In this document: in pieces, positions 1 through 10,600 of the stretch | Position numbering within the stretch: the first letter of the stretch is position 1 | Layout: the number at the start of each line of letters is the position of its first letter | Assembly (NCBI GenBank): GCA_001270045.2 | Contig: DF970671.1 | Coordinates: 57,745 to 121,744, forward strand | DNA length: 64,000 bases | Direction of reading: 5' to 3' | Origin: Bacteroidales bacterium 6E | Lineage (GTDB): Bacteria > Bacteroidota > Bacteroidia > Bacteroidales > Prolixibacteraceae | Notes under the pieces: generated by a model | The model's database searches: none | Seen by the model: only the letters and a program-made list of their open reading frames with translations | Told to the model about the DNA's origin: nothing | Translations under genes and position numbers: made by a program

Positions 1-301
1 ATACAAGATATATTTAAGATACGCACAACATACGTCTAAATACCGAATTTGGACACTATGGATAGATAACAATGAGCGCTTTGATGGGTAAGATTTCCGG
101 AGATTCTTATCAACTATTAAAATCCCCTACATTTAAAGATTTAAGGTACAAAGTTGCAATTTGAATTTTCGGGATTTTTTTTGGTTTAAGTAATTGTTTC
201 GTATGTAGAATGATTATAAAATAGGGTGCCTGAGAGGGGAAATTAGGGTCAATTGAAAATTAGAAATTAAATTAGCGTCAGCTATATTTAAAGCCTATGA
301 C
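1..301. other. Intergenic region, 5' of kinase gene
   Basis: AT-rich stretch without a credible gene. It should hold the promoter of the downstream two-component operon, but I find neither a convincing TAnnTTTG -7 element nor a sigma-54 -24/-12 pair. Confidence 0.5.
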
Positions 302-1984
302 ATGGGGTGGTTTAACAAATTGAAAGATGAAAATCAGGGTATCGGCCGCCCGTTGATACACGGATATGTCCGTTTCAGGTCTTCCATCTATGGGAGAGTG
401 GTTTTCATCATTGCCATATCATCTTTTTTCCTGTTTATCTCTTTCGGTATTATTTTCAGGTCGGTTAATGAAAGTTATATCAAGACGGTCATCAGTGAAA
501 ATGGAAACAATGTCGGATATCTGGTTGAAGGAGCCTTGTACCGTTCCATGCTTGAAAATGACCAGTCTTCCTTGCAATCGACATTGGACATGATCAATTC
601 CATGTCGGGGATTGATGATGTCAGCATGTATGATCAAAATAATGTGTTGGCTTACACTTCAATTGCCGATTTTGGCCGGAGTGAAGCGAATCCTGACTGT
701 CTCAGTTGTCATACCAATCTGGATCAGCTGTTTTCGCATACAGAAAAATCGTACCGTATCATTGACGATGACAGCCCCTGTGCGATGAATCCTTCTGAGG
801 CGGGTACCCGTCATTTATTGATTAAATCACCAATCCTTAATAATCCTTCCTGTTACACCAGTGCCTGTCATGCACATAGTGCCGATGAGGATGTTTTGGG
901 CTCCTTAATCATCAGGATGCCATTGGAGGGATTGGACAATGCCATGAAGCAGTCAAGCAATGAATTCTATCTTTTGGCTGCTTTGATGACCATCCTGCTT
1001 TCAGGGGCATTGCTGGCTTTTACAAACAAAAAAATCAAGAATCCACTGCAGGACCTGGTAAGAGCCAGTATTGCCGTGGCCAATGGAGACACAAGCAAAA
1101 GATTGCGTGTGAAACCTAATCAGCTGTCGGATATCCGCATGATGTCAATGGCATTTAATGAGATGCTCGATAACCTGCAGTCGGCCAATAATGAGCTGCA
1201 GAATTGGTCACAGCAGCTGGAGTATAAAGTCCAGAAGAAATCCGAAGAGTTAGGTCAGGCGCAAAACGAACTGATCAACATTGAGCGAATTGCATCTTTG
1301 GGTAAACTTTCACTTTCGGTTGCACATGAAATCAACAATCCCCTTTCCGGAATCCTGGTTTATGCCAAGTTAGTGTCAAAACAGTTGAATAATCAGGAAT
1401 TGGATCCTTCCAAAAAGGAGTCAATGCTTAAGCACTTGAAACTGATTGAAAATGAAACCAAGCGCTGCGGTGATATTGTCAAGGGCTTGCTTGATTTTTC
1501 GCGAAAAGACCAGGAGAACCATGAGCCTAAACACTTGCACGAAATACTTCGGGATACCTTCGAGCTGATGTCACATCCCATGAAAATCGCCAACATTCAT
1601 TTTTGGACTGACTTTAATGCCCGGCACGACCTGATACAATGCAGTGCCAACCAAATCAAACAGGCGTGTGTAGCTATGCTGGTCAATGCTTCTGAGGCCA
1701 TTACCGAAAATGGGGAGATAATAATCCGCACCGAAAATCCAGATGAAGAACATATTCGGATCGATATCACGGATAATGGAATTGGAATTGCCGAAGAGGA
1801 TATTCAACATGTATTTGAACCATTTTTTTCAACAAAGGATAAAGTTAGCGGAACAGGCCTCGGACTTTCCATTGTCCATGGAATTGTCCAGAGCCATAAA
1901 GGCAGAATCAGTGTGAAATCAATCCGGGGCAAGGAAACTACCTTATCGGTTTTATTACCTCTTATTAAAAACGTTAATTCATAA
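302..1984 (+). CDS. Membrane histidine kinase with c-type haem sensor domain
   Basis: 560 residues: TM1 about 33-52, periplasmic sensor about 53-220, TM2 about 221-241, HAMP about 242-295, a short coiled coil, HisKA with phospho-acceptor His342 in VAHEINNPLSG, and an HATPase domain with DNGIG and GTGLGLS boxes. The sensor holds two c-haem attachment motifs, CLSCH (133-137) and the wider CX4CH CYTSACH (184-191 region). This implies covalent haem on the outside of the inner membrane and sensing of redox state or a small gas; the signal is inference. A sigma-54 response regulator begins 4 bases after its stop, so the two are almost certainly one operon and a cognate pair. It phosphorylates that partner by family rule. 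Confidence in kinase high, in haem binding good, in ligand low. Confidence 0.93.
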   Translation: MGWFNKLKDENQGIGRPLIHGYVRFRSSIYGRVVFIIAISSFFLFISFGIIFRSVNESYIKTVISENGNNVGYLVEGALYRSMLENDQSSLQSTLDMINSMSGIDDVSMYDQNNVLAYTSIADFGRSEANPDCLSCHTNLDQLFSHTEKSYRIIDDDSPCAMNPSEAGTRHLLIKSPILNNPSCYTSACHAHSADEDVLGSLIIRMPLEGLDNAMKQSSNEFYLLAALMTILLSGALLAFTNKKIKNPLQDLVRASIAVANGDTSKRLRVKPNQLSDIRMMSMAFNEMLDNLQSANNELQNWSQQLEYKVQKKSEELGQAQNELINIERIASLGKLSLSVAHEINNPLSGILVYAKLVSKQLNNQELDPSKKESMLKHLKLIENETKRCGDIVKGLLDFSRKDQENHEPKHLHEILRDTFELMSHPMKIANIHFWTDFNARHDLIQCSANQIKQACVAMLVNASEAITENGEIIIRTENPDEEHIRIDITDNGIGIAEEDIQHVFEPFFSTKDKVSGTGLGLSIVHGIVQSHKGRISVKSIRGKETTLSVLLPLIKNVNS

Positions 1985-1988
1985 CCAT

Positions 1989-3329
1989 ATGGCAAAAAAA
2001 ATTTCCATACTTATTGTAGATGACGAACAGTCAGTAAGGGATTCTTTATATAATTGGTTCATTGAGGATGGATATGACGTTGAATGTTCCGAAAATGCGC
2101 TGAAAGCTTTGGGTCTCCTGGAATCAACACAGTTCGACATCATTCTTGCCGATATAAAGATGCCAGGTATGGATGGTCTTGAAATGTTAAAGCGAATTAA
2201 GGCATTGAAGAAAGATTCCATTATTATCATGATGACTGCCTTTGCAACTGTAGACACCGCGGTTCAGGCTCTTAAGGATGGGGCTTTCGATTATGTCACC
2301 AAGCCTTTCGATCCGGATGATTTATCGCACCTGATCCGTAATGCAGCCAAACAGGTTCTATTAACGGAAGAGAATGAGATTTTGCGGGAGAAGGTCATTT
2401 CCCTTGAGAACGTTGAAGATCTCATCGGGAAAAGTGAGGCGATGCAAAAAGTGCTGAAGGACATTGAAAGTGTATCCCAATCAAACGCATCAGTGATAAT
2501 TACAGGAGAGAGTGGAACTGGCAAAGAGTTGGTTGCCAGGGCGATCCATGCCAACTCTCCGAGAAAGTTCTTTCCAATGGTGAGCGTCCATTGTGGTGCC
2601 TTAAGTGAAAGCCTTTTGGAAAGTGAGCTGTTTGGACATGAAAAGGGGGCTTTTACAGGAGCTGTCTATAACCGTAAAGGGAGGTTTGAAATGGCGGATA
2701 ATGGAACCATTTTTTTGGATGAAATTGCCACCATTTCAACAAAAATGCAGGTTGAGCTTTTACGGGTATTGGAAACAAAAAGTTTTGTCAGGGTTGGGGG
2801 ACATAAGGAGATTTCATCTGACTTTCGGGTTATATGTGCAACAAACCGTGATCTCAAAACCATGGTAGATAACGGCTTGTTCAGGGAGGACCTCTATTAT
2901 CGCCTGAATGTGGTGAATATTTATGTGCCTCCTCTTAGGGAACGGATTGATGACATTCCTTTATTGGTGGAATATTTCATCAAGAAGTACTGCCTTTCCA
3001 TGAACCGACCCTTGATGACCATTGATGCCTCAGCCCTGAAAAAGCTGGAGGAATTTCCTTTTCCGGGAAATATCCGGGAGCTTGAAAACATGATTGAGCG
3101 TGCGATTGTCGTTGGAAATGGGAAAAGAATTACCATGAAGGATTTGCCGCTTGGGAAAGAAAAGAAGCTTCCGGCGTTTGAGAGTCTTGATGACCTGGAA
3201 AGAAACCATATACAGCAGATCCTTGACAAATATTCCTGGAATATCTCGGCCTCGGCCAAGGCATTGAAAGTCGATCGGGTCACACTTTACAACAAGATTC
3301 GTAAATATGATTTAAAGGCTCCCAAATAG
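1989..3329 (+). CDS. Sigma-54-dependent response regulator (NtrC type)
   Basis: 446 residues. Receiver 1-120 with D11/D12, phospho-acceptor D55 (ILADIKMP) and K105; AAA+ domain about 142-370 with Walker A GESGTGKE (173-180), the sigma-54-contact loop GAFTGA (220-225) and Walker B IFLDEIA; C-terminal Fis-type helix-turn-helix ending in VDRVTLYNKIRKY. It activates sigma-54 promoters when phosphorylated, presumably by the haem kinase directly upstream. All catalytic residues are present. Targets are not visible; the archaemetzincin gene follows 63 bases later but no clear -24/-12 element was found before it. Confidence 0.96.
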   Translation: MAKKISILIVDDEQSVRDSLYNWFIEDGYDVECSENALKALGLLESTQFDIILADIKMPGMDGLEMLKRIKALKKDSIIIMMTAFATVDTAVQALKDGAFDYVTKPFDPDDLSHLIRNAAKQVLLTEENEILREKVISLENVEDLIGKSEAMQKVLKDIESVSQSNASVIITGESGTGKELVARAIHANSPRKFFPMVSVHCGALSESLLESELFGHEKGAFTGAVYNRKGRFEMADNGTIFLDEIATISTKMQVELLRVLETKSFVRVGGHKEISSDFRVICATNRDLKTMVDNGLFREDLYYRLNVVNIYVPPLRERIDDIPLLVEYFIKKYCLSMNRPLMTIDASALKKLEEFPFPGNIRELENMIERAIVVGNGKRITMKDLPLGKEKKLPAFESLDDLERNHIQQILDKYSWNISASAKALKVDRVTLYNKIRKYDLKAPK

Positions 3330-3392
3330 TGTCGGGACTGCAGTGGCATGATATTGGAAAACAATCGATAGTGATATCTTTTATCTGATTGA

Positions 3393-3944
3393 ATGAGAGA
3401 TAAACCGGAAAACATCACGCTTATTTCGTTTGGTTATTTCGAAAAGGAAATTTTGGAAATGATCGTAAAGGATATTGAGCATGAATTTCAATTGCCGGTT
3501 AAAATGAGAGAAGGGCATCTTGATTTGAGTGTTTTTTTTGATGCGAATCGCAAACAGTATGATGGGAACCGTCTTCTGGGAGAGATTGACAACAAGTTCT
3601 CGTCAGATCATGCCAAGACACTTGGACTTTTTAGCGTAGATCTTTTCATCCCAATTTTGACCTATATTTTCGGCCAGGCTTTTTTGAATGGAAGGAGTGG
3701 TATCGCTTCCTTACATCGACTTAAAAACGAACGTTATGGTATCAAAGGCGATAAGGGCGTTCTGATCGCCAGGTTCAGGAAAGAGGTAATCCACGAATTG
3801 GGCCACATGTTCGGGCTGATTCACTGTACCAATCCAGTTTGTGTCATGCGATCGAGTACTTATGTGGAAGATATTGATCAGAAAAACCATCATTTTTGTC
3901 CTTCCTGCAGATCGGGACTCGATGGTTTGAATATGGCAGACTGA
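3393..3944 (+). CDS. Archaemetzincin-type zinc metalloprotease
   Basis: 183 residues, the usual size of archaemetzincins. The core reads HELGHMFGLIHC: His134, His138 and His144 should bind the catalytic zinc and Glu135 is the general base. Four cysteines follow (C145, C150, C169, C172, the last pair as CPSC), with the family's conserved Met152 after C150; these form the second, structural zinc site typical of the family. No signal peptide, so cytoplasmic. Archaemetzincins occur in archaea and vertebrates and only patchily in bacteria; physiological substrates are poorly known. Position behind a haem-sensor two-component pair is suggestive of shared control, but the 63-base gap leaves room for its own promoter. 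Confidence 0.92.
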   Translation: MRDKPENITLISFGYFEKEILEMIVKDIEHEFQLPVKMREGHLDLSVFFDANRKQYDGNRLLGEIDNKFSSDHAKTLGLFSVDLFIPILTYIFGQAFLNGRSGIASLHRLKNERYGIKGDKGVLIARFRKEVIHELGHMFGLIHCTNPVCVMRSSTYVEDIDQKNHHFCPSCRSGLDGLNMAD

Positions 3945-4049
3945 TCGTGTTTCATTAGAAATTGATTGATTAAGAGTAAATTCGAATTAAACGTATATGG
4001 GCTTACACTGTCAAATATGATATAATAGTTGTACCAAAAACCAGATTTT

Positions 4050-5360
4050 ATGCGATTAGTATCTTTTGTAGTTGTTTTCTTTATTTTCATGGGCGGTATC
4101 TCTGCCCAACAGAATGCCAGTGATTTTTGGGCCCAATGGAGAGGTCCTTTGGGAACCGGAGCCGCACTGCGTGGAAATCCGCCCATACATTTTGGTGAAA
4201 ACCAGAACCTGAAGTGGAAGGTTGAAATTCCCGGCAAGGGTCATGCCACTCCATTGGTTTGGAATGATAAAGTCATTATATTGACGGCCGTGCCAACCAC
4301 AGAAAAAGGGATGAGAGATACCAATGAAAATGCAGACCATCCCATGACGCCTCAAACGACTGAGTACATTCATGAATTTCGTGTAATCCTGATCAATCGA
4401 TCGAACGGTGAAACCATTTGGGAGAAAACTGTTGCACGTGAGCTCCCTTTGGAAGGAATCCATGAATTAGGAAGCTGGGCTTCCAGTTCACCATGTACAG
4501 ATGGGGAAAATATATATGCTTATTTCGGATCCCGAGGACTTTATTGTCTCGATTTTGAGGGAAATGTACTCTGGCAAAGAGATTTTGGTCAAAGCAACAA
4601 ACATATGAGCTTCGGGGAAGGTGATTCACCTTATTTGCATGGCGAAAGAATTTTTGTCCTTTGGGATCATCAGGGTGAATGCTTCTTATATTCCATTGAC
4701 ACGAAGAGTGGCAAAGATGTTTGGGTGGCAAAAAGGGATGAGATCACTTCATGGTCTACACCTTTGGTGGTTGAGGTAAATGGTAAACTCCAGGTCATAA
4801 CAAGTGCGCCAAACCAGGTGCGAAGTTACGATTATGAAACAGGAGAGGTGCTTTGGTTTGGTACGGGAATGACCCGGAACGTGATTCCCAACCCGGTTTA
4901 TGCTGATGGGATTCTTTATCTGGCCAGCGGTTTTCGGGGAAGCGCCCTTATGGCTGTTGATATTGCAAGGGCAAAAGGGGATATCACCGGTTCAGATGCC
5001 ATCCTTTGGACCTATAACCAGGACACTCCTTACACCCCCAACCTACTTTTGATGGACGGGAAGCTATATTTTCTAAGGGTAAATAATGGATTCCTGACTT
5101 GCCTGGATGCAAAGACAGGAAATGTTGTCTATGCCCGTGAAAAGCTTGATGGAGTTTCCACCCTGTTTAGCTCCCCAACCGGTGCTGCCGGTCGTATTTA
5201 TATTGCCTCAAAAGATCAGGTACTGGTACTCAAGGGTGGAGACAAACCTGAGGTGCTGGCAAAAAATTTGCTGGATGATGATTTCCATGCTTCCCCGGTT
5301 GTTGTAGGAAATGATTTAATTATCAGGGGATTTAAATCGCTCTATTGTTATAGTGAATAA
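4050..5360 (+). CDS. Secreted PQQ-like beta-propeller protein
   Basis: I choose the ATG at 4050 over an upstream TTG because it starts directly at a signal peptide (MRLVSFVVVFFIFMGGISAQ), giving 436 residues. The mature part shows repeated propeller blades of the PQQ-repeat kind (for example GNVLWQRDFG, GKDVWVAKRD, GEVLWFGTG, GNVVYAREK) beginning with FWAQWRGPLGTGAA, a start typical of exported PQQ_2 domain proteins. There is no dehydrogenase active-site domain, so it is more likely a scaffold or binding protein than a quinoprotein enzyme. Function unknown. It ends at a strong terminator shared with the convergent gdhA. Confidence 0.85.
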   Translation: MRLVSFVVVFFIFMGGISAQQNASDFWAQWRGPLGTGAALRGNPPIHFGENQNLKWKVEIPGKGHATPLVWNDKVIILTAVPTTEKGMRDTNENADHPMTPQTTEYIHEFRVILINRSNGETIWEKTVARELPLEGIHELGSWASSSPCTDGENIYAYFGSRGLYCLDFEGNVLWQRDFGQSNKHMSFGEGDSPYLHGERIFVLWDHQGECFLYSIDTKSGKDVWVAKRDEITSWSTPLVVEVNGKLQVITSAPNQVRSYDYETGEVLWFGTGMTRNVIPNPVYADGILYLASGFRGSALMAVDIARAKGDITGSDAILWTYNQDTPYTPNLLLMDGKLYFLRVNNGFLTCLDAKTGNVVYAREKLDGVSTLFSSPTGAAGRIYIASKDQVLVLKGGDKPEVLAKNLLDDDFHASPVVVGNDLIIRGFKSLYCYSE

Positions 5361-5383
5361 GGGAATTTTTAGCTGCCATAAAT

Positions 5384-5415
5384 AAAAAAAGAGGTCAGTC
5401 AAGACCTCTTTTTTT
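5384..5415. terminator. Bidirectional rho-independent terminator
   Basis: A 13-bp perfect stem (AAAAAAAGAGGTC against GACCTCTTTTTTT, 6-base loop) flanked by A- and T-runs, so it works both ways. It lies between the convergent propeller gene and gdhA. Confidence 0.9.
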
Positions 5416-5456
5416 ATTTATGATGTGATTTTATAAAATCAAATCTATTGCTACAC

Positions 5457-6910
<1,454 letters not shown>

Positions 6911-7003
6911 GTGAATGTTAACCGAAAGTAAACCACATATGAGGGATGGCAGAATTTGGAAGGACAAGCCTTAAAAATCAGTTTCTGTGAGATTTCTGAA
7001 TAT

Positions 7004-7657
7004 TCAAATTTCTATAATGTTGTTTTTGATGGCAAACTTAACCATGTCGACAGTACTTTTAAGGTTAAGTTTCTGCATAATATGGTTTTTATGGGTTTCA
7101 ACAGTTCTTACGCTGATGTAGAGTTTGTCTGCTATTTCCTGGTTCGAAAGACTTTGGCCCCATAATTTAAGAATTTCTATTTGTCTGGCGCTAAGTTGTT
7201 TGATTTCATTGGCGGGCAATTGTTCCGGTGTGTCAAGTGATGTTATGTACCGGTTTAATACAATCTTGGTGATCGAATTCCCGAAGTATTCGTAACCATT
7301 CCGCAAGGTGAGAATTGCCTCTTTCAAGTCGTTAGTGTTTGAATCTTTGCCCAGAAATCCTCTGGCCCCTGATTTTACGGCTTTCATAATGATTTCATCA
7401 CCGTCGTTTTGTGATAGGATTAAGATAGACATTCGCGGAAAGGCAACCTTCAGCTGTGAAATTTGGATCAGGTTTTTGAGAGAGTCGTCCGGCAGTGAAT
7501 AAACCAGAATATGGGCTTTCCTTTTTTTTAGGCTTTGGGTTAGCTCTTCGATGTTCCGGCTCGACAAGGTAACCCTGAAATCAGGGATATCCGCAATTAG
7601 CTTTGTTAATGTCTCCAGCCCAAGTTGATAGTCATTATAAATGGCAATTTCAATCAT
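7004..7657 (-). CDS. LuxR/NarL-type regulator with degenerate receiver
   Basis: 217 residues: receiver-like domain 1-120 and a LuxR helix-turn-helix about 150-215 (LSARQIEILKLWGQSLSNQEIADKL). In the receiver the acidic pair is reduced to N8-D9 and the residue aligned with the phospho-acceptor Asp is Tyr53 (HILVYSLP where HILLLDxxMP is normal), with a one-residue deletion before the Pro; the conserved Lys (GFLGKDS) remains. So ordinary Asp phosphorylation seems impossible. Its start overlaps the stop of the giant GAF/ATP-grasp gene by 8 bases, hence translational coupling and a functional link. DNA targets unknown. Confidence 0.9.
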   Translation of the reverse strand: MIEIAIYNDYQLGLETLTKLIADIPDFRVTLSSRNIEELTQSLKKRKAHILVYSLPDDSLKNLIQISQLKVAFPRMSILILSQNDGDEIIMKAVKSGARGFLGKDSNTNDLKEAILTLRNGYEYFGNSITKIVLNRYITSLDTPEQLPANEIKQLSARQIEILKLWGQSLSNQEIADKLYISVRTVETHKNHIMQKLNLKSTVDMVKFAIKNNIIEI

Positions 7658-10600
7658 GTATCCCCTGTTTATTCAATAACCAATTTTGATCTGTAGCCTC
7701 TAATGGAGTGATGACTATTGCAGAAGTTTTATTCCGTCCGTCCATAAAAATATGGAGAGGTTTTCTTAATCGTACATGTCTGTAAAATTTGGTTTCCTGG
7801 ATTAGAGGTAGATTATTAAGCATATCCCAACGAATGAAATCAGTGGCAGAGGTATGTTGAACCGAGAAGTAACCAATGTTCATGGCGGTTACATTGTGAA
7901 AAAAATGGGATCCTAGGGATGTGTCCAATGGAAAGTTTCTCAGACTAATCTCGACAATTACCTTGGCATTCGAGATCTGTGACCAATTGACCGGGATTCC
8001 CACGAATCGGTCACGGCTACCCCATCGGCCCGGGCCGACGAGAATGTATTTCCTGTTATAACTGATCATCTGCTGGTTAAGGGCTTCAATTTCTTCGGCC
8101 ATTTCCATCGTCCGCAGTTTGTCAAATTTCTCAGGATCGATGTAAATGATATCATAAATGTCTGAGATTTGTCCATTGCCTACACATGAGGTTGTGAAAA
8201 GAAGCATTTTTGATTTATCCAGTTTGTCTATCCTGACAGGCTTATAAATGTGATCTGAGATCAGGGGTTTAATCTGAAGAAGATAGAAGGAGGGAAGTCC
8301 GTTTTTGGTTCTGTCGAGATCGACCGCATATTCTATTTCCACGGGTGAACCGAATGCCTCCTCAACCGTGACCAATAATTCCCTTATGGTTTCAGCCAGA
8401 GGCACGTGATCGTATTGCAGAATGTTTGCAAAGTTTACGACAAACGGTCCGTATCCTTGGTCTCCAGGTTCAAGTCTGTCGTTATCCTTATTGTAGACCG
8501 AAACACAGTGTTTAAGTGTACCATGTTCCACTGCATCATATATGTCTAGTAGTTTAAGCGCTGCCAACTCTCCATCCTGCAGAAAATCGATGTCCCTGTT
8601 ACGGCAATCGAGGGCATAAAATTGTGACTGGGTGCTGTTCAGAAGGTCTCTTACACTGTACATGTTCACCTTGGGATATTTGGGCGAGAACCGATAAGAT
8701 TTCCATCCGTCAACAACGTATGTGCCTAAACCGACGGCCGCGATGGCAAAACCTTCTTCCGGAAGCATATTGGCTACCGGATAATAATTATACGACTGGG
8801 CCACGCCACTGATGTGGGGGTAATAATAATCTCCATATTGGTTTCCGACTAACTCCTGGAGGACGATTGCCATCTTTTCTTCTTCAATTTTGTGATGGAT
8901 AATCGTGAAGTAATTTCTTGCCTTGGGAGAGAATGTGGAAGCAAACACCAGCTTAATGGCTTGCGTGAGATGCTCAAAGAGCAATTTCTTATTTGAACTG
9001 TTTGGTATGATGTATGTGTCAAATATTCCCGCAAATGGTTGGGTTATTGAATCTTCCGCGATACTTGATGACCTTACGGCAACAGGTCGGTTAATTTGTT
9101 TGATGAGAATCTTTAGCTTCTGAAGCAATTGCATTGAAAGATTACCTTTGGCAAAATGCTCCCTGAGTTGTTGGTAAGGGATTGTCGGATCAATTATTTT
9201 TTCAAATAGCTTGTTTTTGCTGATAAAATGTTGAAACTCATCCGTTCCGATCACTACAGTGATCGGGGTGGTGATGTTTATCTTATCACTTAAGCCAGGG
9301 AAGTCCAGATTGTATATCAGTGTGTTGATAAATGCCAGACCACGTCCCTTTCCTCCGAGGGATCCGGGCGCAAAGGCGACAATGTTCTTTTCATCGATAA
9401 TGGATGTCTCATCAAAGGTCAGGATTTTCCCTTTTTTCTTTTCCTTCCTGTACTTTTTGATGATTTCAAGTAATTGCTGCCTTGATTCCTCAAGGGTCCT
9501 GAACATGTTTAACGAAAGGGGATTCAGGGTGCGGGCCAGTTGGATTTCACCACGCTGCATCAGCCAGAGCGAGAATTGGTTTTCGGAAGCGTGGATCGAA
9601 AGCGACTCATCCGGAATCTGTTGTAACAAGTTCTCAAATTCACGGAGGGTTTTTGCCACCCCAATTTTATTGCCTGCCTTATCCCTGAAAACAAAATGTC
9701 CGAAACCTAGATAACTGTTGAGGAAGTGTTTCAGGTCTTTTATAAGCCTGTCCGAATTTTTGTTCAGGAATGTTACCTCCAGTTCCTTTGCAAGGGCAGA
9801 GTTGCTGTCTTCAGAGGATTGCAGGATAATGGGAAGTTTTGAAATATGTGACTTTACATACCTGATGAGTTTGGCTCCCGCCTCCTTGTCCATACGCCCG
9901 GCCTTTTCAAATTCGACGTCCGAAATGATGCAAAGCATAAAATCCCTGTACTTATTGAAAATGGCGATCGCTTCTTCATAATTGCGCGCATGCAGGATTT
10001 TTGGCCTTGACCTCATACGGCTGATTTTATCCAGTTCGTTCTTCTCAACCTCCGGCAGAAGTTGTTTGACGTGGTTGAAAACGATATCGAAGAGAATCTG
10101 GATATATTTCGAATAATAAATAGGTGAATCCTCGATGAGGAGGATCACCCTGACCAGGCCGACCCTTGTGTCGTTGTCGACGTTCACTTTGTCCTCGGTG
10201 AGCTTTACAATCGAGAAAAGAATCAGGGAATCTCCACTCCAAACAAATAGCTTGTCGATTGACCTGAGAGAGGGCATGACTTCCTCATAGTATTTTACAT
10301 CACTTTTGCGGTTGACTAACAGGTATATAGGAAGCGATTCGAATCTTTCGCGAATTTTTTCGCTCAACTGCACCGGTGACTCCCGATCGATGCCAGCCAT
10401 TAAGATAACCAAATCAAACCTGGTTGTTTCCAGAAGTTCAAGGGCTTCTTCCGCAGTGGAGACACCTGTAATTCGTGGAACCGAAAAAAGACTGTACTGA
10501 TAAATTTCGCCCATGAACTTTGCAAAGAATGAATCTTCGCTCTCGAGATTGAAAGCATCGTACAAGGTAGACACGAAGAGAATGTGCTTGATCTTGTAAC

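Noticed and set aside
9259-9714. 151-codon frame opposite the ATP-grasp gene
   Set aside because: It is antisense to a strongly conserved coding region and has no ribosome-binding site or family look.
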